Below are positions 8,347 to 15,737 of a stretch of DNA of 64,000 nt, in pieces; the stretch's first letter is position 1, and each line of letters opens with the position of its first letter. The notes below the pieces were generated by a model that saw nothing but the letters and a program-made list of their open reading frames with translations, was not told the DNA's origin and searched no databases. Source of the DNA: an uncultured Commensalibacter sp. GTDB taxonomy: Bacteria; Pseudomonadota; Alphaproteobacteria; Acetobacterales; Acetobacteraceae. The stretch is from contig CAMPDW010000012.1 in the NCBI GenBank assembly GCA_946699565.1, positions 1 to 64,000 on the forward strand. Reading direction: 5' to 3'. Position numbers and translations under genes: made by a program.

Positions 8347-8900
8347 CGAAGTCATAGAAATTTTTAAATATGATTAAAATTGATTAATATAAAAATATTT
8401 CTTATGTTAATGGATAAAAAATAAATAAAACGCTTTTTAGTCAAAAGACAATGAATCAACTGAATATTAATATCTATAATTATAGGTCATATTATCCAAA
8501 AATTGTTAGTCGTAAAATTTTAATCATATAAATTTAGATATTAAAATAATATTAATTAATTTTAGTTATAAATACTTTATTGAAATGTAACTTTTAAAAT
8601 TTTACGATTGGTAAACAATTGTAGAATTGTAAGTTCTAGTTATGTTAAATTTAAATATAAAATAAATAATGTTGGAATAAATAGTTTATTATTTGTATTC
8701 ATTAAAAATAAATAACTACCATTGAATTAAGGGTAATGAATTAGGTCTGGAAAACTATTGTACTCTTAAAATTTATTTCATCAATTTCAAAAGATATATC
8801 AAAATTTATAAATAATAGTTATTTAATGGATGGATGTAAATAATAAATTAAGGCGATGATAACTTAATATGTATTTTTAGTAATCAATAAGGATAGAAAA
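8347..8900. other. 554-bp AT-rich non-coding stretch before the fibre module
   Basis: No open frame with a ribosome site is visible on either strand. It contains the long imperfect inverted repeat at 8501-8620 and presumably the promoter of the fibre genes. The fibre gene's own ribosome site (AAGGA, 8 nt before the ATG at 8901) is at the 3' end. I could not identify a confident -35/-10 pair because nearly any hexamer here is A/T-rich. Confidence 0.6.
8501..8620. repeat. Imperfect inverted repeat, arms about 23-27 bp
   Basis: TCGTAAAATTTTAA at 8510-8523 is exactly reverse-complemented at 8594-8607. Symmetry continues outward: AATTGTT at 8501-8507 matches AACAATT at 8614-8620, with a small length difference between. 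The arms enclose about 70 bp. It could be a long hairpin in the fibre-gene leader, paired protein sites, or the ends of a tiny non-autonomous element. Confidence 0.5.
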
Positions 8901-10625
8901 ATGAGCTGTGAACAAGACAGTCAAATTATTATTGTTCCAGGGGGGTGTCTTGGAAATTGCGAGATTGATTTACAATGTAAATCACCATTAGAAAGTGTTT
9001 ATTATCAATTTTCAATGGTTAATCGTCTTTCTCCTTCAGATGCGATTAGCAGTGTAAGCGCACAATCTTCCGATGGGATGGTCAGTATTGATAATATTAC
9101 AATCTCCGGTCAAATTTTTAAGGTAAGAATTAGCGGTGGTATAATGAATACCAAAATTGGCATTCGTTTTTTAGTCACGACGCACGCTAATGAAGAACGT
9201 GAATTTATTGCTACCTTACCAATTATGCCAGGCGGAATTATTGGCAGTGGAGAAGCTGGTCATTATGTTTTGGGAGATACAGGTCCAGAAGGTAAACAAG
9301 GTCGCGCTGCAACAATTACGGTAGGTAAGGTATTACCTACGGAACCTGATGGAGATCCAAAAATTGTTAATTCAGGAACAGAGGTTGATGCGGTACTAGA
9401 TTTTATATTGCCTCGTGGTGCAGTGGGCCCTCAAGGTGAACAGGGGGAGGCCGCAACGGTAAAGGTTGGTAAAGTCTCTACAGGTGTACCAGGAAGTGAA
9501 GCTGTTGTTGAAAATACAGGAGATGAACATCATGTTGTTTTTGATTTTATTCTTCCAGAAGGTAAACAAGGTATCCAAGGTATTCAAGGAAAAGCAGGTA
9601 CACAGATTTTATTATCTAATCGTGATCCTATTGTACGGGATGCAAAGGAAAATATCATTTGGCTTAATGATGTAACTGGAGATTTGTTTGAAACAATTCC
9701 TCAAAGTAATGATCATTATATTTGGCAAAAATCTGGTAATTTAAAAGGTGAAGCTGGAAGTATTATTTATACGGGTACAATTGATCCTGTTTATAGTAAT
9801 GTCTATAAAATGGGTGATCTTTACTTTAATGTCACAACCAGCAATTTATTTTCATTTAATGGCAACCAATGGATTAAACTTGTTAGCTTGAAAGGCGAGC
9901 AAGGGAAACGTGGTTCTTTATGGTTTTTTGCTCAAGAAGACCCAGAACCTTCAACTAATTATAAGGTTGGAGACAGTTTTTTTAATACCGTTTCTGATGA
10001 TTTATTTGTTTTCAATGGTTCAAATTGGCAAAAAACTGGTAACCTTCGGGGTAAAACAGGTCTTCAAGGTGAACAAGGACCAAAAGGTGATGCAGGTAAT
10101 GACGGTAAAAGCGGATTGGATGGAACACGTATTATTACTAGCCAAAAAGACCCAGATAATGGAAGTGCTTCTTTAAATCCGAATGTAATCTGGATCAATA
10201 CAATAAGCTGGGAAGTAAAACGTACCATTTCCCAAGGAGATAACTGGGATTGGATTAGTCTTGGCATCATTAAAGGGGATCGGGGTATACAAGGTTCAAA
10301 GGGTGAACAAGGGAAAGGTATTAAATCTATCGCAGTTAATCCTGATTTAACTTTTTCAATAACAATGGATGATGGTTCTGTTCAGAATATTTTAACAGGT
10401 ATTTATAAGGATGAAAATAATTATCTTATATCTCCAAGAAATTTTTTTGAACTTCCATGTGATTTTTTTGTCAATGGTAATCTTTGTATGGCGTCAGATG
10501 ATTATGTAAATGGTTGTAAACAAATGCCTGATGGTTTGTCTTTAAATGGTAATATCGTTCTTACAGATGGTTCTGTATATTACAAAAACACCATCAATAA
10601 TGGTGGCGTTCTTTGCGTTGTCTGA
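8901..10625 (+). CDS. Collagen-like fibre protein with phage-tail-fibre-like N-terminus
   Basis: This 574-aa protein has no signal peptide. Residues 1-120 form a beta-rich domain (SVSAQSSDG...TISGQIFKVRISGG...) resembling the N-terminal attachment domain of phage tail fibres. Gly-X-Y runs then begin near residue 126 (GDTGPEGKQG, GAVGPQGEQG, GKQGIQGIQGKAG, and later GLQGEQGPKGDAG and GIQGSKGEQGKG near 465). Between them sit two copies of a module with VGKV..., a Gly/Pro loop, then a strand ending in DFILP (about residues 141-172 and 189-220). There are also three copies of a knob module with a G.LY/LF.F motif. Bacterial and phage collagen repeats form trimeric shafts. It is probably a receptor-binding fibre; a cell-surface role is the alternative. 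It is the first gene of the module and has a good AAGGA ribosome site. Confidence 0.8.
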   Translation: MSCEQDSQIIIVPGGCLGNCEIDLQCKSPLESVYYQFSMVNRLSPSDAISSVSAQSSDGMVSIDNITISGQIFKVRISGGIMNTKIGIRFLVTTHANEEREFIATLPIMPGGIIGSGEAGHYVLGDTGPEGKQGRAATITVGKVLPTEPDGDPKIVNSGTEVDAVLDFILPRGAVGPQGEQGEAATVKVGKVSTGVPGSEAVVENTGDEHHVVFDFILPEGKQGIQGIQGKAGTQILLSNRDPIVRDAKENIIWLNDVTGDLFETIPQSNDHYIWQKSGNLKGEAGSIIYTGTIDPVYSNVYKMGDLYFNVTTSNLFSFNGNQWIKLVSLKGEQGKRGSLWFFAQEDPEPSTNYKVGDSFFNTVSDDLFVFNGSNWQKTGNLRGKTGLQGEQGPKGDAGNDGKSGLDGTRIITSQKDPDNGSASLNPNVIWINTISWEVKRTISQGDNWDWISLGIIKGDRGIQGSKGEQGKGIKSIAVNPDLTFSITMDDGSVQNILTGIYKDENNYLISPRNFFELPCDFFVNGNLCMASDDYVNGCKQMPDGLSLNGNIVLTDGSVYYKNTINNGGVLCVV

Positions 10626-10684
10626 TGAATCTTATCTGACAGTTTTTTAAATTCAAAATTTAAACAATTCAATAGGATATTCAA

Positions 10685-11686
10685 ATGATCAATAATTCAC
10701 CAAAAGACTTAGATCTTTCCGCTTGTATAGTTTCTGATGATGGTGGTAATACAGTCCAGACATTATCAGAGATGGTTACGGAAGTAAAAAAGAATACTTC
10801 AGATATTGCAACGGCATCACAGAATGTTACCGCTGCAAAACAGGCAGCAGATAATGTTAATATTCAATTAAACAATGGAATTTATCTTACAAAGGAACTG
10901 TATACGAAGCCTGGTGGGATTATGAGACTTGACGAAAACCGTTCAACCGTTTTTCCCTCCAATGGTAGTGGAGATGTATATGTTAGCGGAGGGCAGAAAT
11001 TAAATGATGATGGATCGCCAGAGATAGACCCAACAATCAACCGTATCATTCATAATGATTATGTGCTTGGGAAAATTATTGTACAAGATATAAGCCTTAG
11101 TTATGATGGCGTGAGTGCCAATAAACAATTTTGGGGGACAACTTATAATCCATCCAATGTAAATTATAGTGATTTGGGAACGTCAAATTTACCATGGAGG
11201 GATTTATTCGTAAGTAATTCCCCTGTTGTCACTTCTGATATTAACAGTAAAACGGTTGTAACTGACAATATTGACAAAGATGAAGAACATTTAAAATTAT
11301 TGAATGTGGTTTATGGTGTTTCAACTAAGCTTTATAAACTTAATACTGTTATCGCGGAAAAAGGTATGGATAAAGCTAGATTGCATTCAGGTTTTATAGC
11401 CCAGGAGTTGCAAAAAGCGTTACAAGATCGTGGTCTCGATCCAAGGAAATATGCATTTTGGATTGAATCTCCTGAATATGACTATAAAGAAGTAGATTCA
11501 GGTCAAAAAGACCCACAAGGTAATCCTATTTTATTTAAAGAATATTTTCTTAAAAAAGATGAAAACGGTAATCAGGTTTATACGCAGTCTTTACGCTATG
11601 AAGAGCTGTTTTCTTTGTTGGCAGAGGCATTTAAACAGAAATTATTACAATTTGAAGAACGACTAACAAAACTTGAAAATAAATAA
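10685..11686 (+). CDS. Tail-fibre/spike protein with S74 intramolecular chaperone domain (first copy)
   Basis: This 333-aa protein has a short N-terminal motif (SPKDLDLSACIVSDDGG) shared with the product of 12110, a coiled-coil-like stretch (residues 26-60), a beta-rich middle, and a C-terminal S74 domain from about residue 165. The domain opens with the hallmark LGTSNLPWRDLFV...TSDINSK. Ser184 and Lys189 have the Ser-x4-Lys spacing of the self-cleavage dyad known in endosialidase-type chaperones, so it may release its C-terminus after trimer folding. It continues with HSGFIAQELQKAL and ends in a LLQFEERLTKLE coiled coil. It starts 59 bp after the collagen-like gene with a GGATATTC ribosome site. 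G+C is low (about 15/60 in the row at 11281), unlike the second copy. Confidence 0.85.
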   Translation: MINNSPKDLDLSACIVSDDGGNTVQTLSEMVTEVKKNTSDIATASQNVTAAKQAADNVNIQLNNGIYLTKELYTKPGGIMRLDENRSTVFPSNGSGDVYVSGGQKLNDDGSPEIDPTINRIIHNDYVLGKIIVQDISLSYDGVSANKQFWGTTYNPSNVNYSDLGTSNLPWRDLFVSNSPVVTSDINSKTVVTDNIDKDEEHLKLLNVVYGVSTKLYKLNTVIAEKGMDKARLHSGFIAQELQKALQDRGLDPRKYAFWIESPEYDYKEVDSGQKDPQGNPILFKEYFLKKDENGNQVYTQSLRYEELFSLLAEAFKQKLLQFEERLTKLENK

Positions 11687-12109
11687 AAGTTTTATTTAAT
11701 GATTAAAAAAAAATTCCCTTAAAAATTTAAATCTTTCAAATTATTTAGTCTTTTTTGATGGTGAAGATAGAATCCTAATTTTATCAGAGCCTATTAACAT
11801 TATAAATTTAAATATATATGATATTAAACCAACTTAAGAAAAATTGATGATAAATATTCATACAATAAAAATCGATATAAATAAATTTAATAAATACTGC
11901 TTTAAGAGCAGTATTTAACTTTAAATGATTATTATAAATATTAGGCAATAATTGGTAATTCAAATTGTTGAAATGGAGTGGCAGATATTATTGTCAGTAG
12001 GTAGAATAAACAATAAACAGATTGATTTTAAATATACAACTATAAAAGAGTTATTTATTCAACTTAATGCAAACATATTATAAAATAATCTTACAAGGAA
12101 TAGATAAAA
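11687..12109. other. 423-bp gap between the two S74 genes
   Basis: No credible gene is visible on either strand. It contains one strong hairpin (11891-11917) and, at its end, an AAGGA ribosome site for the gene at 12110. The rest is very AT-rich. The gap suggests the second S74 gene and the two genes after it are transcribed from their own promoter here. Confidence 0.6.
11891..11917. terminator. Perfect 11-bp hairpin, possible terminator
   Basis: TAAATACTGCT (11891-11901), loop TTAAG, and its exact complement (11907-11917) make a stable stem. It is followed by AACTTTAAAT rather than a clean T-run, though the arm itself ends in ATTTA. It lies about 205 bp after the first S74 gene and could stop its transcript, or act as a symmetrical protein site before the next gene. 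Confidence 0.5.
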
Positions 12110-13129
12110 ATGACTGATACTTCTCCAAACAGTATAGATCTTTCTAATTGTAATGTATCAACAGATGGAGGTAAAACAACTCAAACTTTAGCTGAAATAT
12201 CCAAGTCTATAAATAACGTAAGTATATCAATATCTGATATGTCAAACATAGCAAGTAATTCAAAAAAAGATGTTGAGGATATTAAAGCAGAATTAACAAA
12301 TTTATATGGAAAAAAAGATAACTTTAAACCCAATGGAATATTGCCCCTTGATAACACAGGTCAGTTTATGTTTCAACCTCCAAAAAATGATGGAGTTACA
12401 TGGATTGCAGTAGGATGGAAAAATGATGATATTGAAGCTTCTGCTAATCCTTTATCCAGAGAAATTCATTTGCAATATTCCGTAAATGGAACCCAAACTT
12501 CAGACAATAATAAAAATGGTATCGATACTATTTGGGATGATGGTTCAATTAAACCAAATTATGCATTTGGTGGAATTTCTTTTCATCCACAAAGTGATGG
12601 TGTGGGGAATTTGGGTCGTGATGGCAATTCCTGGAATAATATTTATTCGAAAACTGCCGTTAACGTGACATCAGATAAAAATGTTAAAAAGATTGTTTCT
12701 ACTTTTGATGAGAAGGCTGATGACATTCATATGGCCTTAATGGAATCTTTATATGACGTTAATGTCGTCAGCTATAAATTAAAGGATGCCATACGGGAAA
12801 AGGGTGAAGAGAGGGCCCGTATTCATACTGGTTTTATAGCCCAGGATATTGAGCGGGCCATAAAGGATGCGGGGCTTGATCCATCTGATTATGCCATGTG
12901 GACTCAGGATACGTCATCTGAATTTAAAATGGTTGACACGGGTGAAAAGGATAAAAACGGTAATCCTGTTTTAAAATCCTCATATGAACCACCCAGAGAT
13001 GAAAAGGGTGATTTGATTTACCGTCAAAAATTAAGATACACCGAATTGATTTGCATGCTGCTGGCGGCACATAAACAAAAAATCAATGGTCTTGAGGCAC
13101 GTTTACTGAAACTGGAAGGGAAGAAATAG
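12110..13129 (+). CDS. Tail-fibre/spike protein with S74 intramolecular chaperone domain (second copy)
   Basis: This 339-aa paralogue of the product of 10685 shares the N-terminal pattern SPNSIDLSNCNVSTDGG...TQTLAE, a coiled-coil stretch and a beta-rich middle. Its C-terminal S74 domain runs from about residue 166 (VGNLGRDGNSWNNIYS, then TSDKNVK). The putative self-cleavage dyad is Ser188 and Lys193. HTGFIAQDIERAI and a terminal LEARLLKLE coiled coil complete the domain. G+C changes inside the gene: about 16/60 in the row at 12241 but about 31/60 in the row at 12841, so the AT-rich head seems joined to a chaperone domain of different origin. The stop is 2 bp before the next start, which implies co-transcription with the 135-aa protein and CotH genes. 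Confidence 0.85.
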   Translation: MTDTSPNSIDLSNCNVSTDGGKTTQTLAEISKSINNVSISISDMSNIASNSKKDVEDIKAELTNLYGKKDNFKPNGILPLDNTGQFMFQPPKNDGVTWIAVGWKNDDIEASANPLSREIHLQYSVNGTQTSDNNKNGIDTIWDDGSIKPNYAFGGISFHPQSDGVGNLGRDGNSWNNIYSKTAVNVTSDKNVKKIVSTFDEKADDIHMALMESLYDVNVVSYKLKDAIREKGEERARIHTGFIAQDIERAIKDAGLDPSDYAMWTQDTSSEFKMVDTGEKDKNGNPVLKSSYEPPRDEKGDLIYRQKLRYTELICMLLAAHKQKINGLEARLLKLEGKK

Positions 13130-13131
13130 GG

Positions 13132-13539
13132 ATGACAAGATTTGACATAACACAGGGTCTTGCAACAGGTTCCCTTGGTCAGTCCATGACGGGCAGTCAA
13201 ATGGTTGATCGTCTGTCTTCTGGGGTATCCATGGAAACAAGAATTGTGGATGATGCGTCCATTGAGCTCATGTTTCCAAAAACGGGTGATATCGGTTATC
13301 GCCTTCTGGTGAAGAGGGATTGTGGACTTTCCCTGAAGAAGGGGCGACAGGGACAGCTGCAGCGCATGACCCTTGTCATCCAACAGCCTTATGGCGGTAA
13401 TTGTGAGGTTGAATTTGCAACATCGATCAATTGGCAAGATGGACAACCCTTCATTGATACAAGAATAGGTTCGGTTATAATTGTGGAAATCCTTTTTGAT
13501 GGAATAAACACTTTTTATGGAAGATTGATCTATGGCTGA
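13132..13539 (+). CDS. Phage tail-associated small protein (135 aa)
   Basis: This 135-aa soluble protein has no signal peptide. The C-terminal half has the pattern RMTLVIQQPYGGNCEVEF...SINWQDGQPFID followed by VEILFDGINTFYG. It resembles a beta module common at the ends of phage tail and receptor-binding proteins, usually L.Q..GG..V.W...V.W..G..P.L......D...F..DG..W.G. It starts 2 bp after the second S74 gene and overlaps the CotH gene by 8 bases, which suggests translational coupling. G+C is high for this genome. It may be a tail tip or an accessory subunit for the S74 protein or kinase. The exact function is unknown. Confidence 0.7.
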   Translation: MTRFDITQGLATGSLGQSMTGSQMVDRLSSGVSMETRIVDDASIELMFPKTGDIGYRLLVKRDCGLSLKKGRQGQLQRMTLVIQQPYGGNCEVEFATSINWQDGQPFIDTRIGSVIIVEILFDGINTFYGRLIYG

Positions 13540-14899
13540 TTTACAACAACCAACAACGGGATTTGTCAATAATGGCAGTCTTGTCCAATATGGTGCGGAT
13601 AATGTGGCGGCTCAATGGGATTACATTTCCCTGTCCAAACCTACCAGACCCTGGAGGATTTCCTTAAAGGGGGATCTTCCCACCAGCAAGGATGGGGTGG
13701 ATATGAGCGTATCTTTCTTTGAAGGGACGCTTCCCCTGTTTTCCGCAATGGGAACATGGAACCTGCAGGGTCAGTCCAGTCTTAATTCGCTTAAGAAGAA
13801 TTACAAGATCAAGCTTAAGAACGCGGTGACAGGCAATAAGCTGAAAGTCAGGATTGGTGACTGGTTTCCCCTGTCAGGTCTGGTTCTGAAAGGATATGGA
13901 ACGGACAGGACCCTGCTCAGGGATACGATTACAACCGAAATATGGCGGCATTTTCATCGTGATGAGGCGGGACGGCTGGCACCTGAGGCGATTTATTCCT
14001 ATCAGAATGATCAGGATTTGGGAATGAAGACATCGGCCCTGTTCTCAACAGCGGGTTTCCCCTGTGAGTTGTGGTGTAATGGTGAGTTTCTTGGACTATA
14101 TGTCCTAAGAAGTGATAATGATAATGATCAGTATCTCATCGACTCATCAAATCCGAAACATTTTCTTGCACAGCCTGACCATGCCACAACATTCTGGCAA
14201 ACGGGAAACTACAATTTTTTTGAATGGGAAATATATTCACCTGATCCCGTGTCTGATGACAGCATCAGTTTTCTAAAACGCTTTTTATCCTGGACAAGCG
14301 GGTGCATAAATGGATCCATCAATCCAAGGGATACCTATCGAAGCTACATTGATTTAACCTCATTCATTGATTACATGCTGTTGAATGATGTCGTTGTCTC
14401 ATTTGACAGTATTGTCAATAATTTCATGCTGTGCAGCTGGAATGCAGCCGCGACATCAGGAATAGTGTCAATTTACCCCTATGATGAGGATGAAACATTC
14501 GGGGTCATGGCAGCGCCAACCACTGTGGATCAGGCTGATCCCTATAATGTCGGCTGGGTCATGAAACGGGATAAAAGATATGGTGGACAGGACCCTATAT
14601 TCTTTGATATGCTTCATAAGTATTTCAGACCGGAAATACGGGCAAGATGGCGTCAATTACGTGATAAAAACAGGATTTCAGGCGAAACAATTAACAGGAT
14701 TATCCTAAATCAATCAAACCTGATCGATTCAAAATTGATGAAAAAGGATCTCCAGAACTGGCCCATGAATGGAGAAACAGGCATCGGTAATGCCATCAAC
14801 ATTTCAGACCAGGGTAAAAAATGGTCAGTCAACTATATCATGGATTACGCCAAACGACGCATCCAATGGCTAGACCAGCAGTTCAGGTATTATGGATAA
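13532..14899 (+). CDS. CotH-family kinase-like protein
   Basis: This 455-aa protein without a signal peptide carries the CotH-kinase signature in order: QGQSSLNSLKKNYKIKLK (residues 79-96, nucleotide-contacting lysine region), GTDRTLLRD (123-131), CNGEFLGLYVL (182-192), YIDLTSFIDYMLLN (272-285), FDSIVNN (291-297, candidate catalytic Asp292) and PYDEDETFG (316-324, metal-binding DxD, Asp318/Asp320). CotH proteins are atypical kinases; Bacillus CotH phosphorylates spore coat proteins. All the key acidic residues appear to be kept. Translation is coupled to the upstream 135-aa gene by overlap, and a terminator follows 10 bp after the stop. G+C is about 28/60 in the row at 13741, far above the neighbours, so it is probably imported. 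The likely substrates are the adjacent fibre proteins, but that is inference. The alternative is a structural tail protein that kept the fold. Confidence 0.82.
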   Translation: MADLQQPTTGFVNNGSLVQYGADNVAAQWDYISLSKPTRPWRISLKGDLPTSKDGVDMSVSFFEGTLPLFSAMGTWNLQGQSSLNSLKKNYKIKLKNAVTGNKLKVRIGDWFPLSGLVLKGYGTDRTLLRDTITTEIWRHFHRDEAGRLAPEAIYSYQNDQDLGMKTSALFSTAGFPCELWCNGEFLGLYVLRSDNDNDQYLIDSSNPKHFLAQPDHATTFWQTGNYNFFEWEIYSPDPVSDDSISFLKRFLSWTSGCINGSINPRDTYRSYIDLTSFIDYMLLNDVVVSFDSIVNNFMLCSWNAAATSGIVSIYPYDEDETFGVMAAPTTVDQADPYNVGWVMKRDKRYGGQDPIFFDMLHKYFRPEIRARWRQLRDKNRISGETINRIILNQSNLIDSKLMKKDLQNWPMNGETGIGNAINISDQGKKWSVNYIMDYAKRRIQWLDQQFRYYG

Positions 14900-14908
14900 A
14901 TATTAAAG

Positions 14909-14937
14909 AAAGTTACCATGAACAGGTAGCTTTTTTT
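14909..14937 (+). terminator. Rho-independent terminator after the CotH gene
   Basis: AAAGTTACC (14909-14917), loop ATGAACA, and GGTAGCTTT (14925-14933) form a 9-bp stem with one wobble pair, running into seven T. It begins 10 bp after the CotH stop and closes the fibre module. Confidence 0.85.
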
Positions 14938-15066
14938 AAAACTAATTTAAAAGAAAAAATAATGAAAAATTTAATTTCATTTATTTACTATAAATGTATT
15001 CTAATTGGCATATTATATAAATTGTAATTATTTATATTTAAATATTATTTTAGTTCATATTTTTAT

Positions 15067-15498
15067 TTAGAAATTAAAATTTTTTAAGACAATTTGCATA
15101 GGTATAAAAGAAATATTTTTTTTGATAAATCTTTTGCCTGAAAAATAAAAATTAAATTTTTTGTAGAAATTAATTGCTGTGCTTCTGGCGTTAAGAGTAA
15201 CAGAATGAATATTTTTTTGTTTTAATTCATTGAGGACAGTAATAAAGAGTTTTGTACCAATTCCTTTTCTTTGAAAGGATGGATGTGTTGCAAATTTACG
15301 AATTTGATAATTATCAGGTGTTTTAGGATAAATTGAAAGGCAACTAATAACCTTATTATTGATTAAATATCCTATATGAGTTGAATTCTGGTCTTCAGGG
15401 TCAATACATTCTTTTAAACTAAGAAAAGGCCATAAGACTTGATGTCTAAGAGGAAGACAATCTTTAATTGTAATAGTTTGTATATTTTGAGTTTGCAT
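15067..15498 (-). CDS. GNAT-family N-acetyltransferase
   Basis: This 143-aa protein has the size of a single GNAT domain. The acetyl-CoA pyrophosphate loop is QRKGIGTKL (residues 76-84), preceded by the typical strand IRKFATHPSF. The C-terminal RSTAINFYKKFNF segment matches motif B. The N-terminal LRHQVLWPF stretch is seen in GNATs of unknown substrate. It stands alone on the minus strand between the fibre module and the Sel1 genes, and nothing nearby suggests the substrate. A 239-bp non-coding gap separates its start from the next gene; I see no other element there. Confidence 0.85.
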   Translation of the reverse strand: MQTQNIQTITIKDCLPLRHQVLWPFLSLKECIDPEDQNSTHIGYLINNKVISCLSIYPKTPDNYQIRKFATHPSFQRKGIGTKLFITVLNELKQKNIHSVTLNARSTAINFYKKFNFYFSGKRFIKKNISFIPMQIVLKNFNF

Positions 15499-15737
15499 TA
15501 TAAAATTATAAAAATAAAATCAAGTAGGAGAGAGTAAATATATAGAATTTATAGTTAAAAAGATTCAAGATTAATTTTTTATTATTAACAAAAAAATAAA
15601 ACCACTACAGAAATTATTTCAAATAATTTTGTTTCATTTATTTTTTAATAAATTAAAATTATCTTTTCTATTGCTTATCTTCTTATTCAGAATTAATTTA
15701 GACATAGTCATTCAATCTTTGGATCAATAGGATTTAT

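Noticed and set aside
8633-8647. GTTC-N7-GTTA as a LexA box
   Set aside because: One half-site mismatch and more than 550 bp from umuD, with no SOS gene starting nearby; expected by chance in this DNA.
13024-13569. Minus-strand frame of 181 codons across the S74/135-aa/CotH junction
   Set aside because: It is antisense to three well-supported genes, and its product shows no recognisable domain pattern and an unnatural amino acid make-up.
14961-15026. Tiny plus-strand ORF after the CotH terminator (21 codons)
   Set aside because: No ribosome site and a sequence consistent with random AT-rich DNA.
6151-15060. A complete prophage with attachment sites
   Set aside because: No integrase, terminase, capsid or portal gene is visible, and I found no second copy of the tRNA-Ser 3' end to act as attR. 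Only a phage-derived module is supported.
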